The notes under the pieces: generated by a model
The model's database searches: none
What the model saw: only the letters and a program-made list of their open reading frames with translations
Told to the model about the DNA's origin: nothing
From: Nocardia suismassiliense
GTDB lineage: Bacteria > Actinomycetota > Actinomycetes > Mycobacteriales > Mycobacteriaceae
Assembly: GCF_900269665.1 (NCBI RefSeq)
Contig: NZ_LT985361.1
Location: forward strand, 2,703,320 to 2,767,319
Length of the DNA stretch: 64,000 nucleotides
Reading direction: 5' to 3'
Shown: positions 40,792-51,287 of the stretch, piece by piece
How positions within the stretch are numbered: position 1 is the first letter of the stretch
Layout: every line of letters starts with the position of its first letter
Position numbers and translations under genes: made by a program

Positions 40792-42384
40792 GTGCCTGCG
40801 CAGTCCAGCCAGCACGCGCTCCGGCCCGCTCGCCCACCGTCGACCGCGCTGACCGCCGTGCAGGCGCTGACCGGCGCCGCGGCGACCGGACCCGCGTTCG
40901 ACGAGATCCAGGTCACCGGAGTCGAGCAGCGTTCGCAGGCGGTGCGGCCCGGTGATCTGTTCACCGCCCTGCCCGGCGCGCAGGCGCACGGTGCCCGGTT
41001 CGCCGCCGACGCGGTCGAGCGTGGCGCGGTCGCGGTGTTCACCGATGCGGCGGGTGCGGAGCTCGCGGGGGAGCTGACGGTGCCGGTGCTGGTGCGTGAG
41101 GATCCGCGCGCGGTGCTCGGCGAGCTGTCCGCGGCGATCTACGGCAACCCTTCCGAACAGCTGCGCATCGTCGGCATCACCGGCACTTCCGGCAAAACGA
41201 CCACGTCTTATCTGGTGGAGGCCGGGCTGGCGGCGGCGGGCCTGTCGACCGCGCTGATCGGCACCATCGAGACCAGGATCGGCGGCCGACGCGTACCGAG
41301 CGCGCTGACCACCCCCGAGGCGCCGCAGCTGCACGCGATGTTCGCGCTGATGGTCGAGCAGGGCGTGGACGCGGTGGTGATGGAGGTGTCCAGCCACGCG
41401 CTGGCGCTGGGCCGGGTGGACGGGGTCCGCTTCGCGGTCGGCGCGTTCACCAACCTGTCGCAGGACCACCTGGACTTCCACGCCGACTTCGAGGACTACT
41501 TCGCCGCCAAGCGCAGGCTGTTCGAGCCGACCTCGCCGGTGGCCGCGCGCACCTCGGTGATCTGTGTCGACGACGAGTGGGGCGTGCGGCTCGCCGCGGG
41601 GCTCGACGGCCCGATCACGGTGTCCACCACCGGAACCGGTGATTGGCGGCTGGACGGCGCGATCGCGGCGCACGGCGGCGAACAGGAATTCAGCGCGGCC
41701 GGACCCACCGGCAATATCGCTGTGCGACTACGCCTTCCGGGGCGCTACAACGTCGCCAACGGTCTGCTCGCGGTCGCCGTGTGCGCCGCCGCCGGGGTCG
41801 ACGCCGCGGTCGCCGCGCCCGCCTTGGCCACCGTCGATGTGCCGGGCCGGATGCAGCGGGTGGAGCGCGGCCAGGACTTCCTCGCGATCGTCGACTACGC
41901 GCACAAGCCCGCCGCGCTGGAATCGGTGATCGCCACGCTGCGTGGCCATCTCGCGGCCGACGCGCCGGAATCGCCGGGACGCCTCGCCGTGGTGGTCGGT
42001 GCCGGTGGTGACCGCGATGCGGGTAAACGTCCGCTGATGGGCGAGGTGGCGGCCCGTGGCGCCGATCTGCTGATCATCACCGACGACAATCCGCGCAGCG
42101 AGGATCCGGCGCAGATCAGGGCCGCGCTGCGGTCCGGCGCGCTGGCGGTGGCCGAGGACGCGCGCGGCGTCGTGCGCGAGATCGGCGATCGCGCCGAAGC
42201 CATTGCGGCGGCGGTGAATTGGGCTCAGCCCGGCGACGTGGTACTGGTTGCGGGTAAGGGGCACGAGGCCGGACAGGAGATCCGGGGCGTGAAGCACCCC
42301 TTCGACGACCGCGACGTGCTCGCGGCGGCACTGGACAAGCGAAGTCCGCACAACGCGGACGCGGAGGACTTGACGGTTTCATGA
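40792..42384 (+). CDS. murE: UDP-MurNAc-L-Ala-D-Glu:meso-diaminopimelate ligase
   Basis: This 530-residue Mur ligase adds meso-diaminopimelate to the muropeptide precursor in the cytosol. Visible motifs are ITGTSGKTTTSYLVEAG (ATP loop), HLDFH, RYNVANGLLA and the specificity motif DDNPRSEDPAQIRAA, where Asp-Asn-Pro-Arg marks meso-DAP use. GTG 40792 follows GAGAGGAGC. A 122-nt spacer after pbpB may contain an internal promoter (TAACCT at 40744). It overlaps murF by 4 nt. Confidence 0.97.
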   Translation: MPAQSSQHALRPARPPSTALTAVQALTGAAATGPAFDEIQVTGVEQRSQAVRPGDLFTALPGAQAHGARFAADAVERGAVAVFTDAAGAELAGELTVPVLVREDPRAVLGELSAAIYGNPSEQLRIVGITGTSGKTTTSYLVEAGLAAAGLSTALIGTIETRIGGRRVPSALTTPEAPQLHAMFALMVEQGVDAVVMEVSSHALALGRVDGVRFAVGAFTNLSQDHLDFHADFEDYFAAKRRLFEPTSPVAARTSVICVDDEWGVRLAAGLDGPITVSTTGTGDWRLDGAIAAHGGEQEFSAAGPTGNIAVRLRLPGRYNVANGLLAVAVCAAAGVDAAVAAPALATVDVPGRMQRVERGQDFLAIVDYAHKPAALESVIATLRGHLAADAPESPGRLAVVVGAGGDRDAGKRPLMGEVAARGADLLIITDDNPRSEDPAQIRAALRSGALAVAEDARGVVREIGDRAEAIAAAVNWAQPGDVVLVAGKGHEAGQEIRGVKHPFDDRDVLAAALDKRSPHNADAEDLTVS

Positions 42385-43895
42385 TCGAGATGACACTGCG
42401 GGAGATCGCGGACGTCGTCGGCGGCACGCTGCACGACGTCCCCGACCCGGAGGTGCGGGTCACCGGTTCGGTGGAGTTCGATTCGCGCCGAATCGGTTCC
42501 GGCGATCTGTTCCTGGCCCTGCCGGGGGAGCGGTCCGACGGCCACGACTACGCCGCCGCGGCGGTCGCGGCCGGTGCGATCGCGGTGCTCGCGGCCCGCC
42601 CGGTGGGCGTGCCCGCCATCGTCGTCACGCCGAGTCCCGGCTCGGTGCCGTCGAGTTCGGTTGCGCTGGCGGCCGATTCGGACGGGTCCGGGGCCGCGGT
42701 GCTCGCCGCGCTCGGCGACCTGGCCCGGGCCAGCGTGCAACGCCTCACCGCGGCAGGCACTCTCACCGTCGTCGGGGTGACCGGGTCCTCGGGCAAGACC
42801 TCCACCAAAGACCTGCTCGCCGCCGTGCTCGCGCCGCTGGGCACCGTGGTCGCGCCGCCGGGTTCGTTCAACAACGAGCTCGGCCATCCGTGGACCGCGT
42901 TGCGCGCCAACGCCGATACCCGTTTCCTGGTGCTGGAGATGTCGGCCCGCGGGCCGGGGCATATCGCCGCGCTCGCCGAGGTGGCGCCGCCGAGCATCGG
43001 CGTCGTGCTCAATGTCGGCACCGCGCACCTCGGTGAGTTCGGCAGCCGCGAGGCCATCGCCAAGACCAAAGGCGAACTGGTGCAGGCGCTTCCGCCGACC
43101 GGGCTGGCCGTGCTCAACGCCGACGACCCACAGGTCGCCGCGATGACCGCACGCACGACCGCCCGCGTGGTGATGGTCGGCCAGTCCGACAACGCCGACG
43201 TGCGGGCCACCGATATCCGGCTGGACCACGAAGCACGCGCCGGATTCACCCTGCACACCCCGGCGGGCAGCATCCCGATCCAATTGGCCGTGCACGGCGA
43301 ACACCAGGTCGGCAACGCACTGTCCGCGGCGGCGGTCGCGCTGGAATGCGGCGCGGACCTCGAGACCATCGCCCGGTCGCTGTCCGGGGCGCACGCCGCC
43401 TCGGCCCGCCGGATGGATGTGCAAACCACCGCCGGCGGCGTGACCGTCGTCAACGACTCCTACAACGCCAACCCCGATTCCGTCCGCGCCGCGCTGAAAG
43501 CCCTGGTCACCATGTCGCGCGCGGGCGAAAGACCGCGCCGCAGCTGGGCCGTGCTCGGCGAGATGGGCGAGCTGGGCGAAGAATCCGTCATCGAACACGA
43601 TCTGATCGGCCGGCTCGCGGTGCGGCTGGACGTGCACCGGCTGATCGTGGTGGGCACCGGAAGGCCGTCCCGGGCGATGCATCAGGGAGCGGTGATGGAA
43701 GGCTCATGGGGCGAGGAGGCGATCCTCGTGCCCGACATCGGCGCGGCCATCGCGTTGCTCGACGACGAAGTCGAGGCGGGTGATGTGGTGCTGGTCAAGG
43801 CGTCGAAGTCGGTGGGCCTCTGGGAGGTCGCCGAACACTTGATCAATGCGGAGCCATCCAGCGGACGTACGGGAAGCACGGAGGCAAGGGATTGA
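42381..43895 (+). CDS. murF: UDP-MurNAc-tripeptide:D-Ala-D-Ala ligase
   Basis: This 504-residue Mur ligase completes the pentapeptide. Motifs include the ATP loop VTGSSGKTSTKDLL, VAPPGSFNNELGHPWT, LEMSARGPGHIAAL, VVNDSYNANPDSVRAAL and GEMGELGEES. It starts by 4-nt overlap with murE. Its stop codon (TGA, 43893-43895) overlaps the TTG that opens a short leader cassette before mraY. Confidence 0.97.
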   Translation: MIEMTLREIADVVGGTLHDVPDPEVRVTGSVEFDSRRIGSGDLFLALPGERSDGHDYAAAAVAAGAIAVLAARPVGVPAIVVTPSPGSVPSSSVALAADSDGSGAAVLAALGDLARASVQRLTAAGTLTVVGVTGSSGKTSTKDLLAAVLAPLGTVVAPPGSFNNELGHPWTALRANADTRFLVLEMSARGPGHIAALAEVAPPSIGVVLNVGTAHLGEFGSREAIAKTKGELVQALPPTGLAVLNADDPQVAAMTARTTARVVMVGQSDNADVRATDIRLDHEARAGFTLHTPAGSIPIQLAVHGEHQVGNALSAAAVALECGADLETIARSLSGAHAASARRMDVQTTAGGVTVVNDSYNANPDSVRAALKALVTMSRAGERPRRSWAVLGEMGELGEESVIEHDLIGRLAVRLDVHRLIVVGTGRPSRAMHQGAVMEGSWGEEAILVPDIGAAIALLDDEVEAGDVVLVKASKSVGLWEVAEHLINAEPSSGRTGSTEARD

Positions 43896-43954
43896 GCGAG
43901 CGAGTCATCAAAACAGCGACCGCTTGGCCGAGCGCTAGCGAGGCTTGGTCGTGA
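43892..43954 (+). repeat. Start-coupling leader cassette, copy 1 (20-residue peptide before mraY)
   Basis: Between murF and mraY lies a short open frame, TTG to TGA, encoding 20 residues that begin LSERVIKTAT (first codon TTG) and end PSASEAWS. Its start overlaps the murF stop and its stop overlaps the mraY GTG (GTGA). The DNA begins with AGCGAGCGAG and ends with CGAGCGCTAGCGAGG, whose GAGG can serve as ribosome-binding site for mraY. Two related cassettes sit in tandem before sepF (54754-54911). The peptide-end pattern SER...PSASE is shared. Translation of the peptide is inferred from reading-frame conservation, not shown. Confidence 0.65.
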
Positions 43955-45027
43955 GACAGATTCTTTTCGCGGCTGCGATAGCGCTCGCCGTATCAATTCT
44001 GCTGACCCCCCTGCTGATCAAGATGTTCGCCAAGCAGGGCTTCGGTCAGGAGATCCGGGTCGACGGCCCGGCCAGCCACCAGGCCAAGCGCGGCACCCCG
44101 ACGATGGGTGGCGTGGCCATCATCATCGGCATGTGGGCCGGCTACCTCGGCTCGCATCTGATCGGCATCGGCTACCGCGCGGACGGCCCGTCGGCGTCCG
44201 GCCTGCTGGTGCTCGGCCTGGCCACCGCGCTGGGCGGTGTCGGTTTCGTGGACGACTTCATCAAGATTCGCAAGCAGCGCAATCTCGGCCTCACCGCCGC
44301 GGGCAAGTATCTCGGCCAGCTGACCGCCGCCGTCGTCTTCGGTGTGCTCGCCTTGCAGTTCCGCGGCGCGAGCGGGCTGACGCCGGCCAGCAGGCAGCTG
44401 TCCTATGTGCGCGACATCAGCACGGTGACGATGGGCGTCGTCGTATTCCTCGTCTTCGTCTGCCTCGTCGTGGTCGCCTGGTCCAACGCGGTGAACCTGA
44501 CCGACGGACTGGACGGGCTCGCCGCAGGCTCGATGAGCCTGGTGCTCGGCGGCTACGTGGTCATCACGTTCTGGCAGTACTACCACGCCTGCGAGATCAA
44601 GGCCGAGGTCGGTTGCTACAACGTGCGCGACCCGCTCGACCTGGCGTTGGTCTGTGCCGCGGGCGCCGCCGCGTGCGTCGGCTTCCTGTGGTGGAATGCC
44701 GCGCCCGCCAAGATCTTCATGGGCGACACCGGCTCGCTGGCGCTGGGCGGCATGCTGGCCGGGCTGTCCATCACCACCCGGACCGAGCTGCTGATGATCG
44801 TCATCGGCGCGCTGTTCGTGGCCGAGACTCTGTCGGTGGTGCTGCAGGTGGCGGTGTACCGCACCACGCGCAACCGGTTGTTCAAGATGGCGCCGTTCCA
44901 TCATCACTTCGAACTCAGCAAGTGGGCCGAGACTACGGTGATCATCAGGTTCTGGCTATTGGCCGCGATGGCTTCGGCCATCGGCCTCGGCTTGTTCTAC
45001 AGCGAATATCTCTCTGCGGTCGGGTGA
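43951..45027 (+). CDS. mraY: Phospho-N-acetylmuramoyl-pentapeptide transferase
   Basis: A 358-residue, about ten-helix membrane enzyme that makes lipid I from UDP-MurNAc-pentapeptide and polyprenyl phosphate. Active-site landmarks are [20 protein letters not shown] (Asp-Asp), [27 protein letters not shown] and [13 protein letters not shown] 43951 aligns with the mycobacterial start. It overlaps the leader peptide stop of the 43892-43954 cassette, so its translation is probably coupled to that peptide rather than directly to murF. Confidence 0.97.
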   Translation: MRQILFAAAIALAVSILLTPLLIKMFAKQGFGQEIRVDGPASHQAKRGTPTMGGVAIIIGMWAGYLGSHLIGIGYRADGPSASGLLVLGLATALGGVGFVDDFIKIRKQRNLGLTAAGKYLGQLTAAVVFGVLALQFRGASGLTPASRQLSYVRDISTVTMGVVVFLVFVCLVVVAWSNAVNLTDGLDGLAAGSMSLVLGGYVVITFWQYYHACEIKAEVGCYNVRDPLDLALVCAAGAAACVGFLWWNAAPAKIFMGDTGSLALGGMLAGLSITTRTELLMIVIGALFVAETLSVVLQVAVYRTTRNRLFKMAPFHHHFELSKWAETTVIIRFWLLAAMASAIGLGLFYSEYLSAVG

Positions 45028-45034
45028 ACTAGCG

Positions 45035-46513
45035 ATGGTCGAACATTCTCCTCGGGCCCTGCGAACACCGGGGCCCATGCTCGAATTCCTGCGTGGCCGT
45101 GACGTTCTCGTCGCGGGCTGGGGCATATCGGGGCGCTCGCTGGTCGAGCCGCTGCGCGATATCGGCGCGCGCCCGGTGGTCACCGACGGCGGCGCCGCGG
45201 CGCTCGCCGAGGCGGCCGGCCTCGGCCTGGACATCGCCACCTGCGTGGAACTGGAAACCACGGACTGGAGCCGGTTCGCGCTGGTGATCACCAGCCCGGG
45301 CTGGCGGCCGGACTCGCCGGTGCTCGCCGCGGCCGTCGCCGAGGGCACCCCGGTGTGGGGCGACGTCGAATTCGCCTGGTGGGTCGATCAAGCCAGGATC
45401 TACGGTCCGGTCCGCAAGTGGCTGGTGGTGACCGGAACCAACGGCAAGACCACCACCACGCAGATGACGCACGCCATCCTGCGCGCCGCGGGCATCCCGA
45501 GTGTCGCGTGCGGCAATATCGGCCTGCCCATCCTGGATGCGTTGCGGCGCAACCCAGGACCGCAGGTGCTCGCCGTCGAGCTGTCCTCGTTCCAGCTGCA
45601 CTGGGCGCCGTCGGTGCGTCCGGAAGCGGGCGTGGTGCTCAATGTGGCCGAGGATCACCTGGATTGGCACGGCGGGCTCGACGCCTACGCCGCCGCGAAG
45701 GCGCGTGCGCTGGTCGGGCGGGTCGGCGTGGTCGGACTCGACGATCCGGTGGCGGCCTCGCTGGCCCGTCGCTCGAAAGCCCGGCGCACCGTCGGCTTCC
45801 GGATCGGTGTGCCCGCCGACGGTGAGCTCGGCGTGGTGGACGGCAAACTGCTCGACCGCGCGTTCACCAAGGCCGCGATCCTCGCCGAGGTCGGCGATAT
45901 CAGCCCGCCCGGCCCGGCCGGTGTCGCCGACGCGCTCGCCGCGTCCGCGCTGACCAGGGCCATCGACGTGGCGCCGCAGTTCATCAGGGAGGGGCTGATC
46001 GAGCACAAGGTCGGCCCGCACCGGTCCGCGTTCGTGCGCGAGGTCGGCGGCGTCGACTTCATCGACGACTCCAAGGCCACCAACCCGCACGCCGCGCGCA
46101 CCGCGATCCTGGCGCACCCGCAGGTGGTCTGGGTGGCCGGCGGTCAGCTCAAGGGCGCCCAGATCGAGGACCTGGTCGAGGAGGTCGCCGACCGGCTGGT
46201 CGCCGTGGTGCTGATCGGCGCCGACGCGCCGGTGTTCGCGGTCGCGTTGGCGCGACACGCACCCGAGGTCCCGGTCATCGAGCTGATCGCGGGAGACGAT
46301 GCAGGGATGGGTGACGCGTCGAGAAATAAGGCCGACGCTGTGATGGCGCGCGCCGTGCAGGCCGCGGCCGGATTCGCCAGCCGCGGCGACACCGTGCTGC
46401 TCGCGCCCGCGGCGGCCTCGCTGGACATGTTCGCCGACTACACGCACCGGGGCCGCAGTTTCGCGGCGGCGGTGCACGCACTGGAAGACGGTGACGTCGG
46501 GCGGCAGCTATGA
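45035..46513 (+). CDS. murD: UDP-MurNAc-L-alanine:D-glutamate ligase
   Basis: A 492-residue Mur ligase adding D-Glu. It shows the N-terminal nucleotide-binding segment VLVAGWGISGRSLVEPL, ATP loop VVTGTNGKTTTTQMTHA, VAVELSSFQLHWAPS, NVAEDHLDWHGG, IDDSKATNPHAA and LLAPAAASLDMFADYTHRG. It begins 7 nt after mraY. It overlaps ftsW by 4 nt. Confidence 0.97.
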   Translation: MVEHSPRALRTPGPMLEFLRGRDVLVAGWGISGRSLVEPLRDIGARPVVTDGGAAALAEAAGLGLDIATCVELETTDWSRFALVITSPGWRPDSPVLAAAVAEGTPVWGDVEFAWWVDQARIYGPVRKWLVVTGTNGKTTTTQMTHAILRAAGIPSVACGNIGLPILDALRRNPGPQVLAVELSSFQLHWAPSVRPEAGVVLNVAEDHLDWHGGLDAYAAAKARALVGRVGVVGLDDPVAASLARRSKARRTVGFRIGVPADGELGVVDGKLLDRAFTKAAILAEVGDISPPGPAGVADALAASALTRAIDVAPQFIREGLIEHKVGPHRSAFVREVGGVDFIDDSKATNPHAARTAILAHPQVVWVAGGQLKGAQIEDLVEEVADRLVAVVLIGADAPVFAVALARHAPEVPVIELIAGDDAGMGDASRNKADAVMARAVQAAAGFASRGDTVLLAPAAASLDMFADYTHRGRSFAAAVHALEDGDVGRQL

Positions 46514-47958
46514 CGGAAACGGCGCGGCGTAAGGAACAAGCCGGAGCGGGGGCCAGGTTCGTCGCCTGGCTGGCGCGGCCGCTCGCGTCGTTTCACCTGG
46601 TCGTCACCATTGCCACGCTGCTCACCGTGCTCGGCCTGGTAATGGTGCTCTCCGCGTCGAGCGTCGAGGCGTATGCCGATGGGGGATCGGCGTATTCGCT
46701 GTTCATCCAGCAGGCGCTGTTCGCCGCGATCGGTGCCGTCCTGTTCTATCTTGCCCTGCGTATCCCGTTGCGCCGGTTGCGGCAGTGGTCGTTTCCGCTG
46801 TTCGTGCTGTCGGTGATCGGTCTGGTGCTGGTGTTGATCCCCGGCATCGGTTCCAAGGTGCAGGGCGCGCGGCGGTGGATCGATCTCGGCTTGTTCAACG
46901 TGCAGCCGTCGGAGATCGTGAAGGTCACCCTGGTGGTGTGGGGTGCGCACCTTCTGGCGTCTCGGCGCTCGGAACACGCCGGGCTGAAAGATATTCTGAT
47001 GCCGCTGGTCCCTGCGGGCCTGCTGGTGTGTCTGCTGGTCGTGGTGGAACCGAACCTCTCGACGACGATCGCGCTCGGCATCGTGCTCGCCGCACTGCTC
47101 TGGTTCGGCGGCCTGCCGCTGCGGTTGTTCGTGACGATCTCGGTGTCCGGGATGATCGCGGCCGTCGTGCTCGCGTTGTCGGCGGGCTACCGATCGGATC
47201 GGATGCGCGCCTTCTTCAACCCCGGTGACGACCCGCAGGGCATCAATTACCAAGCGCGGCAGGCGCTCTATTCGCTCGCAGACGGTGGCATCTGGGGTCG
47301 CGGGCTCGGACAGAGCCGGGCCAAGTGGAGCTACCTGCCCAACTCGCACAACGACTTCATCTTCGCCATCATCGGCGAGGAACTCGGCTTCCTCGGCTGC
47401 GCGCTGGTGCTCGGACTGTTCGCGCTGTTCGTCTACACCGGGCTGCGCATCGCCAGCCGCTCGGTCGACCCGTTCCTACGGCTGCTCACGGCCACCGCGA
47501 CCACCTGGATCACCGGCCAGGCGCTGATCAACATCGGCTACGTGGTCGGGCTGCTCCCGGTCACCGGCCTGCAGCTGCCGCTGGTCTCCGCGGGTGGTTC
47601 GTCGCTGGCGATCACCCTGTTCATGTTCGGCATCATCGCCAATGCGGCCAGGCACGAACCCGAGGCGGTCTCCGCGCTGCACGCCGGGCAAGACGGTAGG
47701 TTCAGCAAGTTGCTGCGGCTGCCCAAGCCGGAGGTGTACTCGCCGGCCAGGGCGAGCGCCGCACGGGCCAGGTCCGCGCAGCGGGCCAAAGCACCACGGC
47801 CGGGCAGACAGTCGGCGCTGCCACCGGCGCGGCGCCCGCAGCCCGAGCCGCGGCGCCGCTCGCCGGAGAGCCGCGGCACCAGCTCGCTGCGGGCCACCAG
47901 AGCGTGGGAACCCAGCTATCCGGTCAACCACACAAGAGAACGAGGAAAATCTAGGTGA
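46510..47958 (+). CDS. ftsW: Septal peptidoglycan polymerase FtsW (SEDS family)
   Basis: A 482-residue, ten-helix SEDS protein that polymerises lipid II with PbpB. Signatures are [73 protein letters not shown] (catalytic Asp region) and [20 protein letters not shown] 90-residue basic Pro/Arg-rich cytosolic tail follows; similar tails in mycobacteria contact FtsZ. It overlaps murD and murG by 4 nt each. Confidence 0.97.
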   Translation: MTETARRKEQAGAGARFVAWLARPLASFHLVVTIATLLTVLGLVMVLSASSVEAYADGGSAYSLFIQQALFAAIGAVLFYLALRIPLRRLRQWSFPLFVLSVIGLVLVLIPGIGSKVQGARRWIDLGLFNVQPSEIVKVTLVVWGAHLLASRRSEHAGLKDILMPLVPAGLLVCLLVVVEPNLSTTIALGIVLAALLWFGGLPLRLFVTISVSGMIAAVVLALSAGYRSDRMRAFFNPGDDPQGINYQARQALYSLADGGIWGRGLGQSRAKWSYLPNSHNDFIFAIIGEELGFLGCALVLGLFALFVYTGLRIASRSVDPFLRLLTATATTWITGQALINIGYVVGLLPVTGLQLPLVSAGGSSLAITLFMFGIIANAARHEPEAVSALHAGQDGRFSKLLRLPKPEVYSPARASAARARSAQRAKAPRPGRQSALPPARRPQPEPRRRSPESRGTSSLRATRAWEPSYPVNHTRERGKSR

Positions 47959-49052
47959 TCTCGGTAATCGTCGCAGGCGGCGGCACGGCGGGCCATATCG
48001 AGCCCGCGCTGGCGGTGGCGGACGCGCTGCGGCGGCTCGACGATTCGATCAGAGTGACAGCGCTCGGCACCGAGCGCGGCCTGGAGACCAGACTGATCCC
48101 CGAGCGTGGTTATCCGCTCGAGCTCATCCCGCCGGTTCCGTTGCCGCGCAAGCCGACCGCCGATCTGCTGCGGCTGCCCGGCCGGGTGCGGGCCTCGGTG
48201 GCGCGGACCAGGGCGGTGATCGACGCGGTGGAGGCCGATGTGATCGTCGGCTTCGGCGGTTATGTGGCGCTGCCCGCCTACCTGGCCGCCGGGCCGGGAC
48301 TGCTGCGGCGTCGGCGCCGGGTGCCGGTGGTGGTGCACGAGGCGAACGCCAAGGCCGGGATCGCGAACAAGGTCGGGGCGCGCCGGGCCACCCGGGTGCT
48401 TGCCGCCGTACCGGATTCGGGGCTGGCCGGTGCGCAGGTCGTCGGCATTCCGGTGCGCGCCGCGATCACCACGCTGGATCGGGCCGCGTTGCGCGCCGAG
48501 GCGCGGGCACACTTCGGACTTCCCGCCGAGGGGCCGGTGCTGCTGGTGTTCGGCGGATCGCAAGGCGCGCGGAGCCTGAACGAGGCGGTCTCGGGCGCCG
48601 CGCCGCAACTCGCCGCGGCGGGCATCTCGGTGCTGCACGCGCACGGCCCGAAGAACACCCTCGAGGTTGCTGAGAGTGGCGCGCGCGCACCGTATGTGGC
48701 GGTGCCGTATCTTTCCCGGATGGATCTCGCCTACGCCGCCGCCGACGCGGTGGTCTGCCGGTCCGGCGCGATGACCGTCGCCGAGGTGTCCGCGGTCGGA
48801 CTGCCCGCCTTCTACGTGCCGCTCGCGCACGGCAACGGCGAGCAGGAACTCAATGCCAGACCGGTGGTCCGGCAGGGCGGTGGCAGAATCGTGCCCGATG
48901 CGGAGTTGACGCCGAAATACGTGATCGATGAGGTGATTCCGCTGCTCATGGACCCCGCACGGCTGACCGAGATGGGCCGTGCCGCAGCCGGTGCCGGGCA
49001 TCGCGACGCCGCCGACGCGGTGGCGCGGATCGTATTGGAGGTGGCTGGGTGA
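47955..49052 (+). CDS. murG: Lipid II synthase MurG (UDP-GlcNAc transferase)
   Basis: A 365-residue GT28 enzyme that adds GlcNAc to lipid I on the inner membrane face. Motifs are [68 protein letters not shown] and the UDP-GlcNAc site [38 protein letters not shown] 47955 overlaps the ftsW stop; a GAGGAAA ribosome-binding site precedes it. It overlaps murC by 4 nt. Confidence 0.97.
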   Translation: MISVIVAGGGTAGHIEPALAVADALRRLDDSIRVTALGTERGLETRLIPERGYPLELIPPVPLPRKPTADLLRLPGRVRASVARTRAVIDAVEADVIVGFGGYVALPAYLAAGPGLLRRRRRVPVVVHEANAKAGIANKVGARRATRVLAAVPDSGLAGAQVVGIPVRAAITTLDRAALRAEARAHFGLPAEGPVLLVFGGSQGARSLNEAVSGAAPQLAAAGISVLHAHGPKNTLEVAESGARAPYVAVPYLSRMDLAYAAADAVVCRSGAMTVAEVSAVGLPAFYVPLAHGNGEQELNARPVVRQGGGRIVPDAELTPKYVIDEVIPLLMDPARLTEMGRAAAGAGHRDAADAVARIVLEVAG

Positions 49053-50536
49053 ACGAGGATCTTTCGGCCCTGCCGCCGTCGTTGGCGCGGGTGCACATGG
49101 TCGGTATCGGCGGTGCCGGGATGTCGGGCATCGCGCGAATTCTGCTGTCCCGCGGCGGTGCCGTGTCCGGCTCCGACGCCAAGGAGAGCCGCGGTGTGCT
49201 CGCGTTGCGGGCGCGCGGTGCGCAGGTGCGCATCGGCCACGACGCCAGCGCGCTCGACCTGCTGCCCGGCGGCCCGACCGTGGTGGTCACCACCTACGCG
49301 GCCATCCCGAAGACCAATCCCGAACTGATGGAAGCGAATCGGCGCGACATCCCGGTGCTGCTGCGTCCGGCCGTGCTCGCGTCGCTGATGCAGGGGCACC
49401 GCACCCTGCTCGTATCGGGCACGCACGGCAAGACCTCCACCACCTCGATGCTGATCGTGTCGTTGCAGCACTGCGGATTCGACCCGTCTTTCGCGGTCGG
49501 CGGCGAGCTGAACGAGGCCGGCACCAACGCTCACCACGGCACCGGCAAGATCTTCGTGGCCGAGGCCGACGAGAGTGACGGGTCGCTGCTGCAGTACGAC
49601 CCGGACGTCGCGGTGGTCACCAATATCGAGTCCGACCACCTGGACTACTTCGGCACCGACGAGGCCTACGTCCAGGTCTTCGATGATTTCGCCGACCGGC
49701 TCGCCGAAGGTGGGCTGCTGGTGGTCTGTCTGGACGATCCCGGTTCCCGGGCGCTCGCCGAACGGGTCGGCGCCAGGCTGGCCGAGAAGAACATTCGCGT
49801 CCTCGGCTACGGCTCCGGTGAACTCGCCGACGCGCCGGTGCCGGTCGGCGTGCGGCTGCACAGCTGGGAGCCGCGCGATGTCGGCGGTATCGCCCAGTTC
49901 CAGCTCGACGACGAAGCCGCGCCGCGCACCCTGCGGTTGTCGGTGCCCGGCAGGCACATGGCGTTGAACGCGCTGGCCGCGTTGCTCGCCGCCCGTGCGG
50001 CCGGGGCAGATGTGGACGAAATCATCCAGGGCCTGGAGGGTTTCGGCGGCGTGCACCGGCGGTTCCAGTTCGCCGGCCGGGAGAACGGGGTGCGTGTCTT
50101 CGACGACTACGCACACCATCCGACCGAGGTGCGTGCCGTGCTCGGCGCCGCTGCGGAGCTGGTACAGCAGGAAGCCAGGGATGGGGCGCGGTCGCGGCAA
50201 GGCCGGGTGATCGTGGTGTTCCAGCCGCATCTGTACAGCCGCACCGCGACGTTCGCGAAAGACTTCGGCGCCGCGCTGAGTCTGGCCGACGAGGTGGTCG
50301 TGCTCGACGTGTACGGCGCGCGGGAGAAGCCACTGCCCGGCGTGAACGGCGCGCTGGTGGCTCAATCGGTCACCAAACCCGTGCACTACCAACCCGATAT
50401 GTCGCGGGTCGGCCGTCAGGTCGCCCGGCTCGCGCTGCCCGGTGACGTGGTGATCACCATGGGTGCGGGCGATGTGACCATGCTCGGCAGCCAGATCCTC
50501 GACGGTTTACGGGCGCGCCCCCAGTACGGGCGGTGA
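49049..50536 (+). CDS. murC: UDP-MurNAc:L-alanine ligase
   Basis: A 495-residue Mur ligase, the first amino-acid-adding step. It shows [21 protein letters not shown], the ATP loop [54 protein letters not shown] and [16 protein letters not shown]. It follows murG by overlap and is 4 nt from ftsQ. Confidence 0.97.
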   Translation: MNEDLSALPPSLARVHMVGIGGAGMSGIARILLSRGGAVSGSDAKESRGVLALRARGAQVRIGHDASALDLLPGGPTVVVTTYAAIPKTNPELMEANRRDIPVLLRPAVLASLMQGHRTLLVSGTHGKTSTTSMLIVSLQHCGFDPSFAVGGELNEAGTNAHHGTGKIFVAEADESDGSLLQYDPDVAVVTNIESDHLDYFGTDEAYVQVFDDFADRLAEGGLLVVCLDDPGSRALAERVGARLAEKNIRVLGYGSGELADAPVPVGVRLHSWEPRDVGGIAQFQLDDEAAPRTLRLSVPGRHMALNALAALLAARAAGADVDEIIQGLEGFGGVHRRFQFAGRENGVRVFDDYAHHPTEVRAVLGAAAELVQQEARDGARSRQGRVIVVFQPHLYSRTATFAKDFGAALSLADEVVVLDVYGAREKPLPGVNGALVAQSVTKPVHYQPDMSRVGRQVARLALPGDVVITMGAGDVTMLGSQILDGLRARPQYGR

Positions 50537-50540
50537 GGCC

Positions 50541-51287
50541 TTGACTCGCAGGGAGCGTGGCGACGGTTCGGTGCGCAGGGCGGGTCTCGGTTCGGTGCGC
50601 TCGGCCGGCGCGTGGCTCGGCCCGGATGGCTGGCGACGGGTTCGGCTGTGGGGATTGCTGGGCGTGTGCGTCCTTGCAATAGTCGGCGGCGTCGCGTTGT
50701 TCACGCCGGTGCTTTCGGTGCGTACCGTCGAGATCGACGGCGCGGTCGCGGTGCCCGAACAGCAGGTGCGCCAACTGCTCGAAATCCCTTCGGGGCGCTC
50801 GATGCTGCGCATCGATACCGACGCCATCGCCCGGCGGGTGGCGAGCATTCCGAAGGTGCGCTCGGCGCGGGTGCAGCGGGTTTTTCCATCGACGGTGCAG
50901 GTGACGGTGGTGGAGCGGGTTCCGGTGCTGTACTTCGAGAGTCCGCAGGGCGCACATCTGCTCGACGTGGAGAGCGTGGAGTTCGCGATCGAAGACACGC
51001 CGATCGGGGTACCCAAATTGGTCACCGATCACCCGGCCAGCGACGCCCCGGCGACCAGGGCCGCGGTCGCGGTGCTCGCCGCGCTACCACCTGCACTGGG
51101 CATTCAGGTGGACGAGGTTGTGGCGCGGTCCATTTCGGATGTTTCGCTGAATCTGAAGGATGGGCGCACGGTACTCTGGGGCGGGATGAACGATGCCGAA
51201 CGCAAGTCGGCGGTCGTGCTTCCGCTGCTGACCCGCCCTGGAACGGTGTTCGATGTTTCGAGTCCTAATCTGGTCACGGTAAAGTGA
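50541..51287 (+). CDS. ftsQ: Cell-division protein FtsQ
   Basis: A 248-residue bitopic protein. It has a cytosolic basic N-terminus, a membrane helix (LWGLLGVCVLAIVGGVALF), a POTRA domain from VLSVRTVEIDGAVAVPEQQVRQLLEI to VQVTVVERVPVLYFE, and the FtsQ beta domain ending GTVFDVSSPNLVTVK. It links FtsL/B to the septal synthase. The start is TTG at 50541 (GGTGAGG ribosome-binding site). No ftsA gene follows, as is usual in this order. Confidence 0.93.
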   Translation: MTRRERGDGSVRRAGLGSVRSAGAWLGPDGWRRVRLWGLLGVCVLAIVGGVALFTPVLSVRTVEIDGAVAVPEQQVRQLLEIPSGRSMLRIDTDAIARRVASIPKVRSARVQRVFPSTVQVTVVERVPVLYFESPQGAHLLDVESVEFAIEDTPIGVPKLVTDHPASDAPATRAAVAVLAALPPALGIQVDEVVARSISDVSLNLKDGRTVLWGGMNDAERKSAVVLPLLTRPGTVFDVSSPNLVTVK

